From Brevibacillus migulae (GTDB lineage Bacteria; Bacillota; Bacilli; Brevibacillales; Brevibacillaceae), in contig NZ_SDKD01000005.1 in the NCBI RefSeq assembly GCF_004521915.1, positions 220,323 through 284,322 on the forward strand: a DNA stretch of 64,000 bases, given 5' to 3'. The stretch's first letter is position 1. Every line of letters begins with the position of its first letter. Below are positions 24,055-32,177 of this stretch, one piece after another. The position numbers were made by a program, and so were the translations under genes. The notes under the pieces are model-generated. The model saw only the letters and a list, made by a program, of their open reading frames with translations, searched no databases and was not told where the DNA came from.

Positions 24055-24396
24055 CTATCTCTGAGCCAGCATCTGCTTCCCTTGAACCGCATGAGCATGA
24101 TTTTCTTGTTGAAACTCTATCTTTGAGACCTCTATGATCCCAAGACGAACACTGATTTTCGCTGTAATCTCGTAGGTCGTTCTTTGCCTTGGGAACAGAA
24201 AGCCTAGGAATTTCTCGGTATGAATCGCCTCTTTTGCCGAAAGGACCTCGACCTCTTGCGGCTCAATGCGTACGATCACTTCCGATACTTGCTTGGAGAT
24301 TGCCGTCTTGATCTGTCCAAAAATTTTATTGAAGGCGCCTTCTTTTGTTTCAGCGGCTCCGCTTAGCGTCAGCGTAACGACCTGCTCTTTGTACAT
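24055..24396 (-). CDS. DUF4312 family cytosolic protein
   Basis: 113-aa soluble protein without membrane segments: beta-rich N-terminus (VVTLTLSGAAETKEGAFNKIFGQI) followed by VIVRIEPQEVEVL and a conserved-looking FLFPRQRTTYEITAKISVRLG. ATG 24396 has AGGTGA 6-7 nt upstream and is preferred to the GTG at 24405, which overlaps the SFCGS stop. It is one of two small soluble partners encoded next to the two membrane proteins. No enzymatic motif was recognised. Confidence 0.78.
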   Translation of the reverse strand: MYKEQVVTLTLSGAAETKEGAFNKIFGQIKTAISKQVSEVIVRIEPQEVEVLSAKEAIHTEKFLGFLFPRQRTTYEITAKISVRLGIIEVSKIEFQQENHAHAVQGKQMLAQR

Positions 24397-24401
24397 GCGC
24401 T

Positions 24402-24764
24402 TCACCTGCCTAATTGGATATAAGTTTCCGTCATTCTTCTTCCCAATTCCTCCGTATCCATGAATCCAAAGCCGATGACGCGATGCCCTTTTCGCAAAGC
24501 CGTAATCCCTGCTTCGACTGAGCGAAGGCCATATTCAATCGAATATCCATATTTCGTTTTGGCTGTTAACGCCCCGGCACCACCGCTTCCGCAAAAAGAC
24601 AGCCCGAAATCTGCGTTTTCCGCTTGCATCACATCGCCAACCTTCATGTCCGCTCCTACTCCAGGGATGACGATCGCGATGCCTCCGGCTGCTTCCACGC
24701 CCAGAGCGACATTCTGACCTTTCCCCAGCCGGTCGCCAATGACCACCTTCACCTTTTTAACCAT
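24402..24764 (-). CDS. SFCGS-family glycine-rich protein
   Basis: 120-aa small soluble protein named for the motif seen here as LSFCGSGGAGALTAK. The Rossmann-like beginning (VKVVIGDRLGKGQNVALGVEAAGG) and single cysteine in a glycine-rich loop resemble, in outline only, the phosphocysteine loop of PTS EIIB proteins. ATG 24764 follows GGAGG by 8 nt and lies within the end of the preceding gene (8-nt overlap). The family always occurs with DUF4310-4312. Function unknown. Confidence 0.8.
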   Translation of the reverse strand: MVKKVKVVIGDRLGKGQNVALGVEAAGGIAIVIPGVGADMKVGDVMQAENADFGLSFCGSGGAGALTAKTKYGYSIEYGLRSVEAGITALRKGHRVIGFGFMDTEELGRRMTETYIQLGR

Positions 24765-25158
24765 GTACATGACCTCCCTGTTCCCATTCTTCTTGCAGTT
24801 TTCTAGCCGTTTCAAAATGGACGGCCATGAGGAAAATTTCCGTATCATCCGGCTTCGCTGACAGCCCGCTTAGTCCGTAGGCTTCTAAGATCCGGGAGCT
24901 TAGGGCAAGCATATCAGGCGGGATCTCCGCAAAGAGGGAGCTGTCCATGGCAGGAAGCTTCTCCCCGCTGGTTACCCTCCGCATGAAGGCTAGCAAATGA
25001 ACGCCCATCAGCAGCATCCGCTCAGATGAAATCATCAGGCCGATGCCCGATGCTTCCTGTTTCACCAGTGTGAGGAGTGATTTTAATTCAGAAATTTCAG
25101 ATATATCGATATGTGATTGTTTCGCTATCTCTTGAATCGTTTCATTAATCATAGACAC
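24757..25158 (-). CDS. Small stand-alone PRD-like (PTS regulation domain) protein
   Basis: 133 aa, all-helical and soluble. The layout (INETIQEIAKQS, SSERMLLMGVHLLAFMRRVTSGEKLP, LALSSRILEAYG, EIFLMAVHFETARKLQEE) resembles one PRD, including MGVHLLAFMRR and MAVHFETA histidines that match the phosphorylatable His positions of PRDs. GTG 25158 has AGGAAAGG seven nucleotides upstream. ATG 25152 forms an ATGA overlap with the amidohydrolase stop and is an alternative. A lone PRD without DNA- or RNA-binding domain suggests a phosphorylation-controlled partner of the regulator or transporter (inference). Confidence 0.7.
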   Translation of the reverse strand: MSMINETIQEIAKQSHIDISEISELKSLLTLVKQEASGIGLMISSERMLLMGVHLLAFMRRVTSGEKLPAMDSSLFAEIPPDMLALSSRILEAYGLSGLSAKPDDTEIFLMAVHFETARKLQEEWEQGGHVHG

Positions 25159-26282
25159 TTCAATACCTTTCCTGCTTTTATCGTGTACTGAGGCAGCAGT
25201 GTATAGTCCGATGCGATTTGCATATTTTCGGAATCCGTTAATGCCGCAGGAGATTGCTCGAGCTTCAGTACGGTTACATCGGCGATCGTCCCCTGCTTGA
25301 GGGTTCCGATTTCATCCGCGAGCCCCAATACACTGGCAGGGGCAATCGTCGCGGCTTCGATGACTTTCTCTAACGGGAGGCCCACTGCGAGACATTTGTT
25401 CATTGTGGTAACCTGGCTATATACAGGTCCCTCGATATTTTGCCGGTAAATGTCCGAACTAATGGAAAAAGGCAATATTCCTTCCTTCATCGCCTGGCGC
25501 AAGATTTCGAAGCTAAAGCTTGATGTTCCGTGCCCGACATCCAATAAAACCCCTCTGTTCAATGCAGATGTTACTGCCGGAATCGGCCTGCCTTCCTCAT
25601 CGAGAATGCCGCCCTTTTTTCCATGAAACGCGTGCGTGACCACATCTCCCTCTTTAAGCAGATCCAGGATTACGGGGAGTGCCGGGGGTGCGTTCCCGAT
25701 GTGGACCATCAATGGCAGATTGACTTCATCGGAAAGTTTTCTTGCCATTTTTAGCGGTTCGATGCCGCTGTTTTTTACGACGGATGCACTCATTCGGACC
25801 TTGATCCCCCTGATCTCCGGAAAATGCTTGATCAACTCGGCGGATTCGACAGGAGCTAATCTGCTAAGATCGGAAAGTTCCGAAAGACCCCTGCACAATC
25901 CGTCACCGGAAATGTTGAGAAATGCCAAAACCTGTGTGATGGCTGGCTTAACCGACTTGGCGAGAAAAGCTTCAAATGTAAAAGCACCTGCACTTCCCGC
26001 ATCAACGACAGTCGTCACCCCTTGCTCGACCCCTACACGATCAGCGAAGATTCCCAATGCTGTGTCTTCTTCAAAGACGTGGGTGTGCAAATCGATCAGT
26101 CCGGGCGTTACGATACAGCCGCTCACATCCAACACCTGTTCCGCCGGAAAATCCACTGGCAAATTCCCTTGTTGAACAACAGCGGCAATCTTTCCCTTTG
26201 TAATCGCAAGATCATACATGCCGAAGAGTCCCATCGAAGGATCAATGACCCGTCCATTCTTTACGAGTATATCCGCTTTCAT
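25149..26282 (-). CDS. Dihydroorotase/D-aminoacylase-like amidohydrolase (EF_0837 family)
   Basis: 377-aa amidohydrolase-superfamily metalloenzyme. Metal ligands are seen in LIDLHTHVFE, the strand-4 region GIKVRMSASVV, THAFHGKKGG, DVGHGTSSFS and the strand-8 Asp in SISSDIYRQN. ATG 26282 starts inside the regulator gene (41-nt overlap); the longer frame to 26339 has no better ribosome binding site. The protein family co-occurs with DgaE/DgaF and DUF4310-4312. It may deacylate or ring-open the compound that becomes the DgaE substrate; this is inference. Confidence 0.83.
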   Translation of the reverse strand: MKADILVKNGRVIDPSMGLFGMYDLAITKGKIAAVVQQGNLPVDFPAEQVLDVSGCIVTPGLIDLHTHVFEEDTALGIFADRVGVEQGVTTVVDAGSAGAFTFEAFLAKSVKPAITQVLAFLNISGDGLCRGLSELSDLSRLAPVESAELIKHFPEIRGIKVRMSASVVKNSGIEPLKMARKLSDEVNLPLMVHIGNAPPALPVILDLLKEGDVVTHAFHGKKGGILDEEGRPIPAVTSALNRGVLLDVGHGTSSFSFEILRQAMKEGILPFSISSDIYRQNIEGPVYSQVTTMNKCLAVGLPLEKVIEAATIAPASVLGLADEIGTLKQGTIADVTVLKLEQSPAALTDSENMQIASDYTLLPQYTIKAGKVLKCL

Positions 26283-28224
26283 GATCAGTTCGGCCACTCC
26301 TTTCGTATGCAAAGTAACGCAAGATCGCATCGATTTCACTTGGCGGCAGCGTCAACTCAGCCTCCTCCAGCACAGACAGCAATCTTTGCCGTACAGGATT
26401 TATCTCCAGCGCGGAATGTCTCATTTCGTTAACCATATCTGTGTATGCTGAGCCGAAAGTCAACCGGTTCACCATCAGCATGATGTGCAATTGGAGCCCA
26501 GCTGCCCTTTGTTCTGTTAGCAAATCTTTACAGGAATGGATGATCTTTTGGCTTAGCTCAAACCCTTTGAAAATAATTTCTTGTGACATTCTCTCCATGA
26601 TCGGCAGGTCTTGTTGATGAATCTCCGCGCCTAGCGTACAAGGAAGCGGGCTTTTCTTCTGCGTGTGCCTTGCAAACAGCATGGGCTTTTTCATCCGGAT
26701 GGTTGCAAGCACTTGATGAATCGTAGCAATATCATTCCTCGTTGGCAGCGGATGCACGATGATCACGGGTATCTCCACTTGCAACGGGAGAACACTGATA
26801 ATCACGTCCACTTTCCTCGATGCTATGTATTTCTCCACTTCCAGCGCGGAACAAAGGCCGACCACCTGCAAGGCTTTCACTTCATTTTCCAAATGCGTTT
26901 TTAAAAATCTAGCGGTCCCTCTCCCTGTACCACAGACCACAAGTGCGTTGATTTTACGTATTTCCTTCAAACGGTCATAGGCTGCTTGAAAATGGAGAAC
27001 GAGAAAAGCGATATCCGAGTCCAAGAGCTGTATGCCGTATGGTTTTAAGACAGATTCGCACGCACCTTTGACATGGCGGAACATCTCCGGATAGGCTCGC
27101 ATAATCTCATCGGTTAATGGATTCGGCTGCAAGATCCCGCTTTTGTATGTGGCGATGCGGTCGGAAAGGTGTGAATGCAAATGGGCAAACAATTCTGGCT
27201 CCTCGTAAAAAGGCATGCCCGCAAGCGCACTGATTGTTTCCACCAATTGCGTGGTGATTTGATACATTTCTTGCTGCTGTGTGGCAGACAACACATCTTC
27301 ATCTGAGGAGGAAAGCACTCCCATAACCGGCAAGCAGATGAAAGCGATCTCCTCGTCGGGCAGCTCGAAGTCACATTTTATCGTCAACCGTCGAAGTATG
27401 TTTTTCAATAATGCGAACCCCGTCCAGCTTTTCGCTTTTTCGATATCGCTTGTCTCAGGAAGCGGCGGTTGCTTGGAATGCATCCTGTGAAAAGAAATAC
27501 ATAGCCGAATGATGCCGCTGATCACCGCCCGATCTGATATGCACAGGTCCAATCGCATTTTCACTTGATCTACGAATTGTTCCATCACCTGCTGAATCAT
27601 CTGCAGATCCCGTCCAGAAAGCTGAAAAAGCTGCTGGATCTTACTTGGCAGATGAGCATCGTTTTTAACTAGCATGCGATGGACCATATGCTGCATATCC
27701 GCATTGTCCAGCAGGCCTTGTACGACATACTCCATGGCAAGACGCTTTTTCCACTCGGAGCCCTCCAGCAACAAGCCAAAACGGGTTTTGCTATGCAACG
27801 TCAGCTGGCAGCTGGCGACATGCCTTTCTACTTCTTTTAAGTCCGAAATGATGGTATTGCGGCTCACACTAAACTTTTCCGCCAGGTCATTGATCCGGAT
27901 ATATCGAGAGGCAAGCAGCAATTCCCAAACGATGTATTTCACTCTTTCTCTCTGGTTCAAGAAAATATCTTCCGCTTTATGCTGATTTAATACTTCGCGC
28001 AAACGTCTGCGCTTTTCTGCTCCCTCATCGATCCATATCCCTTTGTTGCGCTGGGAAAGCAACGGTACCTCATGCTCCCTCAGCCATATACGGAGCCCTT
28101 CTAGATCGTATTTGATTGTCCGCTCACTGACTTTGAAATGATGAGCCAAATCCTTGATCACCATTGGCTGCTTCGAATCAATAATGACTTTGAGAAGCTC
28201 CCGGGAACGTGAGGAAAGCAGCAT
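26242..28224 (-). CDS. PRD-containing BglG/MtlR-type transcriptional activator of the dga-type operon
   Basis: 660-aa regulator. Residues 1-60 form a winged HTH (SRSRELLKVIIDSKQPMVIKDLAHHFKVSERTIKYDLEGL); a second HTH (RINDLAEKFSVSRNTIISDLKEVE) lies near 110. Two PRDs follow (around 190-290, and 310-410 with HLHSHLSDRI), then an EIIB-like domain (ALVVCGTGRGTARFLKTHL), and at the C-terminus another PRD-like region (LHIMLMVNRLTFG) instead of an EIIA domain. ATG 28224 has AGAGGTG upstream. First gene of the operon. Domain order implies control by PTS phosphorylation. Confidence 0.85.
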   Translation of the reverse strand: MLLSSRSRELLKVIIDSKQPMVIKDLAHHFKVSERTIKYDLEGLRIWLREHEVPLLSQRNKGIWIDEGAEKRRRLREVLNQHKAEDIFLNQRERVKYIVWELLLASRYIRINDLAEKFSVSRNTIISDLKEVERHVASCQLTLHSKTRFGLLLEGSEWKKRLAMEYVVQGLLDNADMQHMVHRMLVKNDAHLPSKIQQLFQLSGRDLQMIQQVMEQFVDQVKMRLDLCISDRAVISGIIRLCISFHRMHSKQPPLPETSDIEKAKSWTGFALLKNILRRLTIKCDFELPDEEIAFICLPVMGVLSSSDEDVLSATQQQEMYQITTQLVETISALAGMPFYEEPELFAHLHSHLSDRIATYKSGILQPNPLTDEIMRAYPEMFRHVKGACESVLKPYGIQLLDSDIAFLVLHFQAAYDRLKEIRKINALVVCGTGRGTARFLKTHLENEVKALQVVGLCSALEVEKYIASRKVDVIISVLPLQVEIPVIIVHPLPTRNDIATIHQVLATIRMKKPMLFARHTQKKSPLPCTLGAEIHQQDLPIMERMSQEIIFKGFELSQKIIHSCKDLLTEQRAAGLQLHIMLMVNRLTFGSAYTDMVNEMRHSALEINPVRQRLLSVLEEAELTLPPSEIDAILRYFAYERSGRTDHESGYTRKEWTGH

Positions 28225-28347
28225 GTTTACACCTCTTTCGTTTTGTTCGGTGGCGATTTCTGTCGGATGGTTACTATTCATTATAGAGCAGTCAATTTTT
28301 TTGAAAAGAACGAATACTTTCACTATGAATTCGTGCAATGATTGCGC

Positions 28348-28391
28348 AAAAAAACCCTTCCTTTGCGCTTAAAGGAAAACGAAAGGAGGGT
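28348..28391 (-). terminator. Terminator of the hexuronate/GNAT operon
   Basis: Minus-strand arms ACCCTCCTTT and AAAGGAAGGGT (one bulge) followed by T7, 20 nt past the GNAT stop at 28411. Confidence 0.75.
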
Positions 28392-28410
28392 CTGCTTACA
28401 AGTTTTTGGT

Positions 28411-29457
28411 TTAATCCGTCAATGCAGCCTTCAGGTCGAGCTCATTGTAACCATTCGCCCAGACAATGCGGGGGTCCACCTTGCGCACCAGCCGATGTGC
28501 AACGGGCTGAAACCCTTGCTTGGGCCAGTACCGTGACGATAATAGATGAGTAGCTCGCCAGTCTGTCTCGCAATAGCGGTAGCCCTGCCCGATGGCAAAC
28601 TGCAGCCCGGCTGCGAGAAGCGTTGTGGAAACTCCACGTCCTCTTGCCTCTTCGATTGTACTTCCGACGGTGAGTCGAATGGTCCTCGCAGGCAGCAGGA
28701 GGCTCGGCTGTTCTTCACGCAATTCCCGGTACGCTTGCATACCGACCGGGGTATCACCGAGAAACGCAATCCACGTGTGAAACGAGGAATCATCAAGGAT
28801 TTCAGCATACCCGTCGCGTAATTCCGGAAGATCCTCGGGCAAGGCAACGCCCCACACCGGCCGGCCCGCATGAGCAAGTGCGATCAGAGTAGAAAAGGAT
28901 CGGAGGATTTCACGGTCTTCTGGTTGTGCCCTACGAATCGATAGCTTGGGATTTTGTCGATACACGTCAGGCTTAATATGCTCAAGATCCATCAAGGCAT
29001 GGGTTTGTTCATAGCTAAATCCTGCCTGCAGCCAAGGATCGAAATGAGTATGTCCATTCCCAGGCAGCAGCGCATAGTGGTCAAAGATTCCATTCTTTAC
29101 CCAGATTTCGCCCACCACGGCATATAAGTCGCGAAACAATTCAGGATCGGCTTCTGTGTCAAGCACCGCTCCCGCCGGATGAATCCATGCGTGTCGGCCG
29201 CGAATTGAGTTAATCGCCACATTGCCGATTAGAAACCCAATCATTTTTTGCTTGTGAAAGGCGGCTGCTCCCATTGATCCTGCGCTTTTCCATACGGTTT
29301 CCAATACCAGAGCAGCCTTGGCTGGCTCCTCATACGCAATGGGCAACAAGGGTGCGGACTTACGATTTTTTTGATGCTGTTTCGCCAGGAGAATACTGGC
29401 TTCATCAAGCATGTTTGCTGCAAAGGGGACAATTTCAACGCCAGCGATGCTTTTCAT
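28411..29457 (-). CDS. Two-domain GNAT acetyltransferase
   Basis: 348 aa with two GNAT-like halves. The N-terminal half (1-160) lacks a clear acetyl-CoA motif (LAKQHQKNRKSAPLLP, MIGFLIGNVAI). The C-terminal half from about 175 starts LSIRRAQPEDREIL and has the motif V/T-x-R-G-x-G in TIEEARGRGVSTTLLAAGL plus YWPKQGFQPV. Only the second half therefore looks catalytic. GAGGAG precedes the ATG. It is 33 nt after the response regulator and before the terminator, so it is probably the last gene of the hexuronate operon. Substrate unknown. Confidence 0.8.
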   Translation of the reverse strand: MKSIAGVEIVPFAANMLDEASILLAKQHQKNRKSAPLLPIAYEEPAKAALVLETVWKSAGSMGAAAFHKQKMIGFLIGNVAINSIRGRHAWIHPAGAVLDTEADPELFRDLYAVVGEIWVKNGIFDHYALLPGNGHTHFDPWLQAGFSYEQTHALMDLEHIKPDVYRQNPKLSIRRAQPEDREILRSFSTLIALAHAGRPVWGVALPEDLPELRDGYAEILDDSSFHTWIAFLGDTPVGMQAYRELREEQPSLLLPARTIRLTVGSTIEEARGRGVSTTLLAAGLQFAIGQGYRYCETDWRATHLLSSRYWPKQGFQPVAHRLVRKVDPRIVWANGYNELDLKAALTD

Positions 29458-29490
29458 ACACGCACTCCTCTACCAAGTCATCATCATTTT

Positions 29491-30255
29491 CTAACGAATA
29501 AGCTCTTTGCGAAACTCCGATGGCGTTTTCCCTACCATGCGCTTAAAGGAATGGCTGAAATACGAGGTGTCGTTGTATTGCAGGCGTTCGGCGATTTCCG
29601 AGATTCGCAAGGACGTGCAGGACAGCAGCTTTTTGGCCTCCTCCATTCGGAGCTTGAGAACAAAATCAATAAAATTCGTTTTGGTTTGCTGTTTAAACAA
29701 GTGGCTAAGGTAGCTAGGATTCAGATGAACAGCCGAGGCCGTTTCTTGCAGGGTCACTTCTCCCGGCATTTTGCTTTTAATATACGAAATGACTTGTTCG
29801 ATCGTGGAACGTTCATTTCCATTGATAGTTCCTTCAAAAGGGGGGGCGGCATATTCCTTTTCTTCTGCTCGCATTTTCCGTGATTCGAGCGCATGATTGA
29901 TTTTTTGCAGGCATTTTGCCATATCCTCAACCAATACCGGTTTCAGCAAATAATCCCTTACGCCCATTCGCAGCGCCCTCTGGGCATAATGGAATTCGTC
30001 ATGGCCGCTTACGATAATGATTTCCGTCTCTACATGCTCCTCTTGTATCGATTGTACAAGCTGCAATCCGTCCATCACAGGCATCCGTACATCTGTTATC
30101 ATCACGTCGACTCGCTGTGACTTCAGCCAATCCATCGCTTCCAGTCCGTGTGCGGCTTCATGAATGACGTGAAAAGGAAGCTCTGTTCGTTCCACGATTT
30201 TTTTCAGAGAAGCTCTTACCCACCTTTCATCATCGACAATCAGTAACGAATACAT
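29491..30255 (-). CDS. YesN-type AraC-family response regulator
   Basis: 254-aa two-component regulator. Receiver domain 1-120 with phosphoacceptor D55 (MITDVRMPVMDG), acidic pair DD 8-9 and K102-type lysine in LLKPV. A short linker leads to an AraC HTH domain (155-254) with the pattern ASAVHLNPSYLSHLFKQQT and ISEIAERLQYNDTSYFSHSFKRMVGKTPSEFR. It follows the sensor kinase by 27 nt. Such pairs act on nearby sugar or uronate transport genes; here the TRAP transporter operon is the likely target. Confidence 0.9.
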   Translation of the reverse strand: MYSLLIVDDERWVRASLKKIVERTELPFHVIHEAAHGLEAMDWLKSQRVDVMITDVRMPVMDGLQLVQSIQEEHVETEIIIVSGHDEFHYAQRALRMGVRDYLLKPVLVEDMAKCLQKINHALESRKMRAEEKEYAAPPFEGTINGNERSTIEQVISYIKSKMPGEVTLQETASAVHLNPSYLSHLFKQQTKTNFIDFVLKLRMEEAKKLLSCTSLRISEIAERLQYNDTSYFSHSFKRMVGKTPSEFRKELIR

Positions 30256-30282
30256 CGCTTCACCCCTTCTCCTCTGCTGCCA

Positions 30283-32154
30283 TTATTCTAACGGGAGTCG
30301 AATGAATACCTTTGTGCCTTTCGTTTGCTCACTATCCAGCCATAGTCCAAAGCCCTGGCCAAATAAGTATTCGATGCGTCTATGCACGTTCACTACACCT
30401 ATGCGCGAGCCTCCCATGGAGATGTCGCGGTATTGCAGATCATGAAGGATCGAATAAAGCTTCTGCGCTTCCATACCCGGACCATTATCGGATATTTCAA
30501 TGATATACTTGCTTTCTGATTCTTTATAGGCCCGGATCCGTATCGAGGTCTGACCAAAGCTGGGATCAACCCCATGATGAATACAATTTTCGATAATCGG
30601 CTGCAGTGAGAACTTGGGGATTTTATTTTGGAGTGTCCACTGGGGCATATCGATCTCATAATCTAACCGTTCTTCAAACCGGTATTTTTGGATTTGCAGG
30701 TAAAGCCGGCATACCTCCAACTCTTCCTGCACAGTAATGGTCGGTGATGATTCCTTAAGGTTATAGCGCAGCAAACGCGATAAGGATGCGCCGATCTCCG
30801 CGATGTCGTCCATATCGGCCTCCAGGGCCATGCCCCGAATGGTCTCCAGCGCATTATAGAGAAAATGAGGATTGATCTGTGACTGGAGGATCCGCAGCTC
30901 CATTTCTTTTTGCCGCAGATTTGCTTCCGTTTCTTTCAATTTGGAATCGTAAATCTCATCCAGCAATTGTGTGAGACGATCCACCATGTTGTTAAAACCT
31001 TGAGAGAGAACACCGATCTCGTCCTTGGATTCAACGATGACTTTATCGGAGAAATCCCCTTGCTCCACTTTCTTGATAAATTGCTGAAGCCGTTTGATCG
31101 GGCGAATGATGCTGGAAGCAAAGGTAAAGCCGATCGGATAAGCGATACATAAGGCAATGAGCGCCACCCATAAAATGTATTGGCGAATATTTTGGCTGCC
31201 CTGGGTAATCTCTTGGTAAGGGATCAAGGTCAGCATCGTCCAGCCCAGATCGTTCGAACGGCTAAACGTGAGCAGCTCCTTGGTTTTTTCACCTACCAAC
31301 AGGGACCCGCTTGAATCGATCAACAGCGATGGAAGCGCATGGAAGGGAGCACGCTCCCCGATTCGGTTGAGGTGTGGGTGGAATACATAGTGGCCTTTCG
31401 CATCGAGAATGCTCATATAACCGGTGCGTCCGACTGTCACCATATCCGCAATTTCTCTGATTTTCTTAAAATTGACGTCGATGATGATCATCCCCACCGG
31501 CTCGAACGTTCTGGGACTGATGAGCCTCCTCGCGATGGAGATCACGGGTTCCTTCCGATCCGGCAGCTGGATGTGGCGACTGATCAGCATGGATTGGCCA
31601 TTCAAGGGAACATCCTGGTACCAGTACTCCTCGGTAAGGTTGGCTGCGGAGCTGTACGACTTGACTCCCATGGTGTCAATAATTTGCAGGTTGTCGAGAA
31701 TGACTGTGATCCCGGCGATGTCACGACGAGAATAGGCAGCATCGTACAGGATTTGCTGAATGGATTTGCGGATCCCGCTCTCTTCGATTTCCTCCACCGT
31801 TTGCATCTGCATGAATCGCTGCATATCACGATGATTGACGATCTTCAGTGCGGAAATCTCAAAATCAAGCACATAGTACTCCAGGTGGGTTTTCACCTGT
31901 TCAATGATCTGCCAGCTGGAGCGTTTGGCTTCCTCCTCCAGTACCTTGGATGATTGCTCATAGGATACATACGCGACGATGAGCATCGGGATCACGATCA
32001 GCAAGCCAGAATGAACCAGCATTTTGATGGCAAGAGAAGAGTCTCTTAATAACAAATAATGGAGCAATACCGAGATGCCCTTCACCCATTTTTGCAATCT
32101 CCACACCCACTTGTATAGAATCGTTGGTCGGGTAACGTCGAAGAAGAGGCTCAC
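30283..32154 (-). CDS. YesM-type membrane sensor histidine kinase
   Basis: 623 aa. TM1 at about 45-64, a large extracytoplasmic sensor region (65-325, Cache-like, with YMSILDAKGHYVFHPH), TM2 at 326-347, HAMP 348-400, then the His_kinase domain with phospho-His430 in QSQINPHFLYNAL and an ATPase domain (QPIIENCIHHGV, ISDNGPGM). The start is uncertain. GTG 32154 has AGAGG seven nucleotides upstream, but both lie in a perfect hairpin. Internal GTG/TTG codons before TM1 are alternatives. Adjacent to dctP, so it may sense uronates directly or through the binding protein. Confidence 0.88.
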   Translation of the reverse strand: MSLFFDVTRPTILYKWVWRLQKWVKGISVLLHYLLLRDSSLAIKMLVHSGLLIVIPMLIVAYVSYEQSSKVLEEEAKRSSWQIIEQVKTHLEYYVLDFEISALKIVNHRDMQRFMQMQTVEEIEESGIRKSIQQILYDAAYSRRDIAGITVILDNLQIIDTMGVKSYSSAANLTEEYWYQDVPLNGQSMLISRHIQLPDRKEPVISIARRLISPRTFEPVGMIIIDVNFKKIREIADMVTVGRTGYMSILDAKGHYVFHPHLNRIGERAPFHALPSLLIDSSGSLLVGEKTKELLTFSRSNDLGWTMLTLIPYQEITQGSQNIRQYILWVALIALCIAYPIGFTFASSIIRPIKRLQQFIKKVEQGDFSDKVIVESKDEIGVLSQGFNNMVDRLTQLLDEIYDSKLKETEANLRQKEMELRILQSQINPHFLYNALETIRGMALEADMDDIAEIGASLSRLLRYNLKESSPTITVQEELEVCRLYLQIQKYRFEERLDYEIDMPQWTLQNKIPKFSLQPIIENCIHHGVDPSFGQTSIRIRAYKESESKYIIEISDNGPGMEAQKLYSILHDLQYRDISMGGSRIGVVNVHRRIEYLFGQGFGLWLDSEQTKGTKVFIRLPLE

Positions 32155-32168
32155 TTACGAGCCTCTTC
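32143..32168 (-). promoter_or_regulatory. Hairpin over the ribosome binding site and start of the sensor kinase
   Basis: Perfect 10-bp arms GAAGAGGCTC and GAGCCTCTTC with a 6-nt loop, directly after the dctP stop. No T run follows, so it is a poor terminator. It would mask the AGAGG and GTG of the kinase and could lower kinase expression relative to the binding protein. Confidence 0.6.
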
Positions 32169-32177
32169 ATTATGGAT

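Noticed and set aside
26242..26282. Sequencing frameshift joining regulator and amidohydrolase
   Set aside because: The 41-nt overlap is compatible with two intact proteins, each with proper family ends.
32143..32168. Intrinsic terminator after dctP
   Set aside because: The stem is strong but no T run follows, and the kinase start lies within it.
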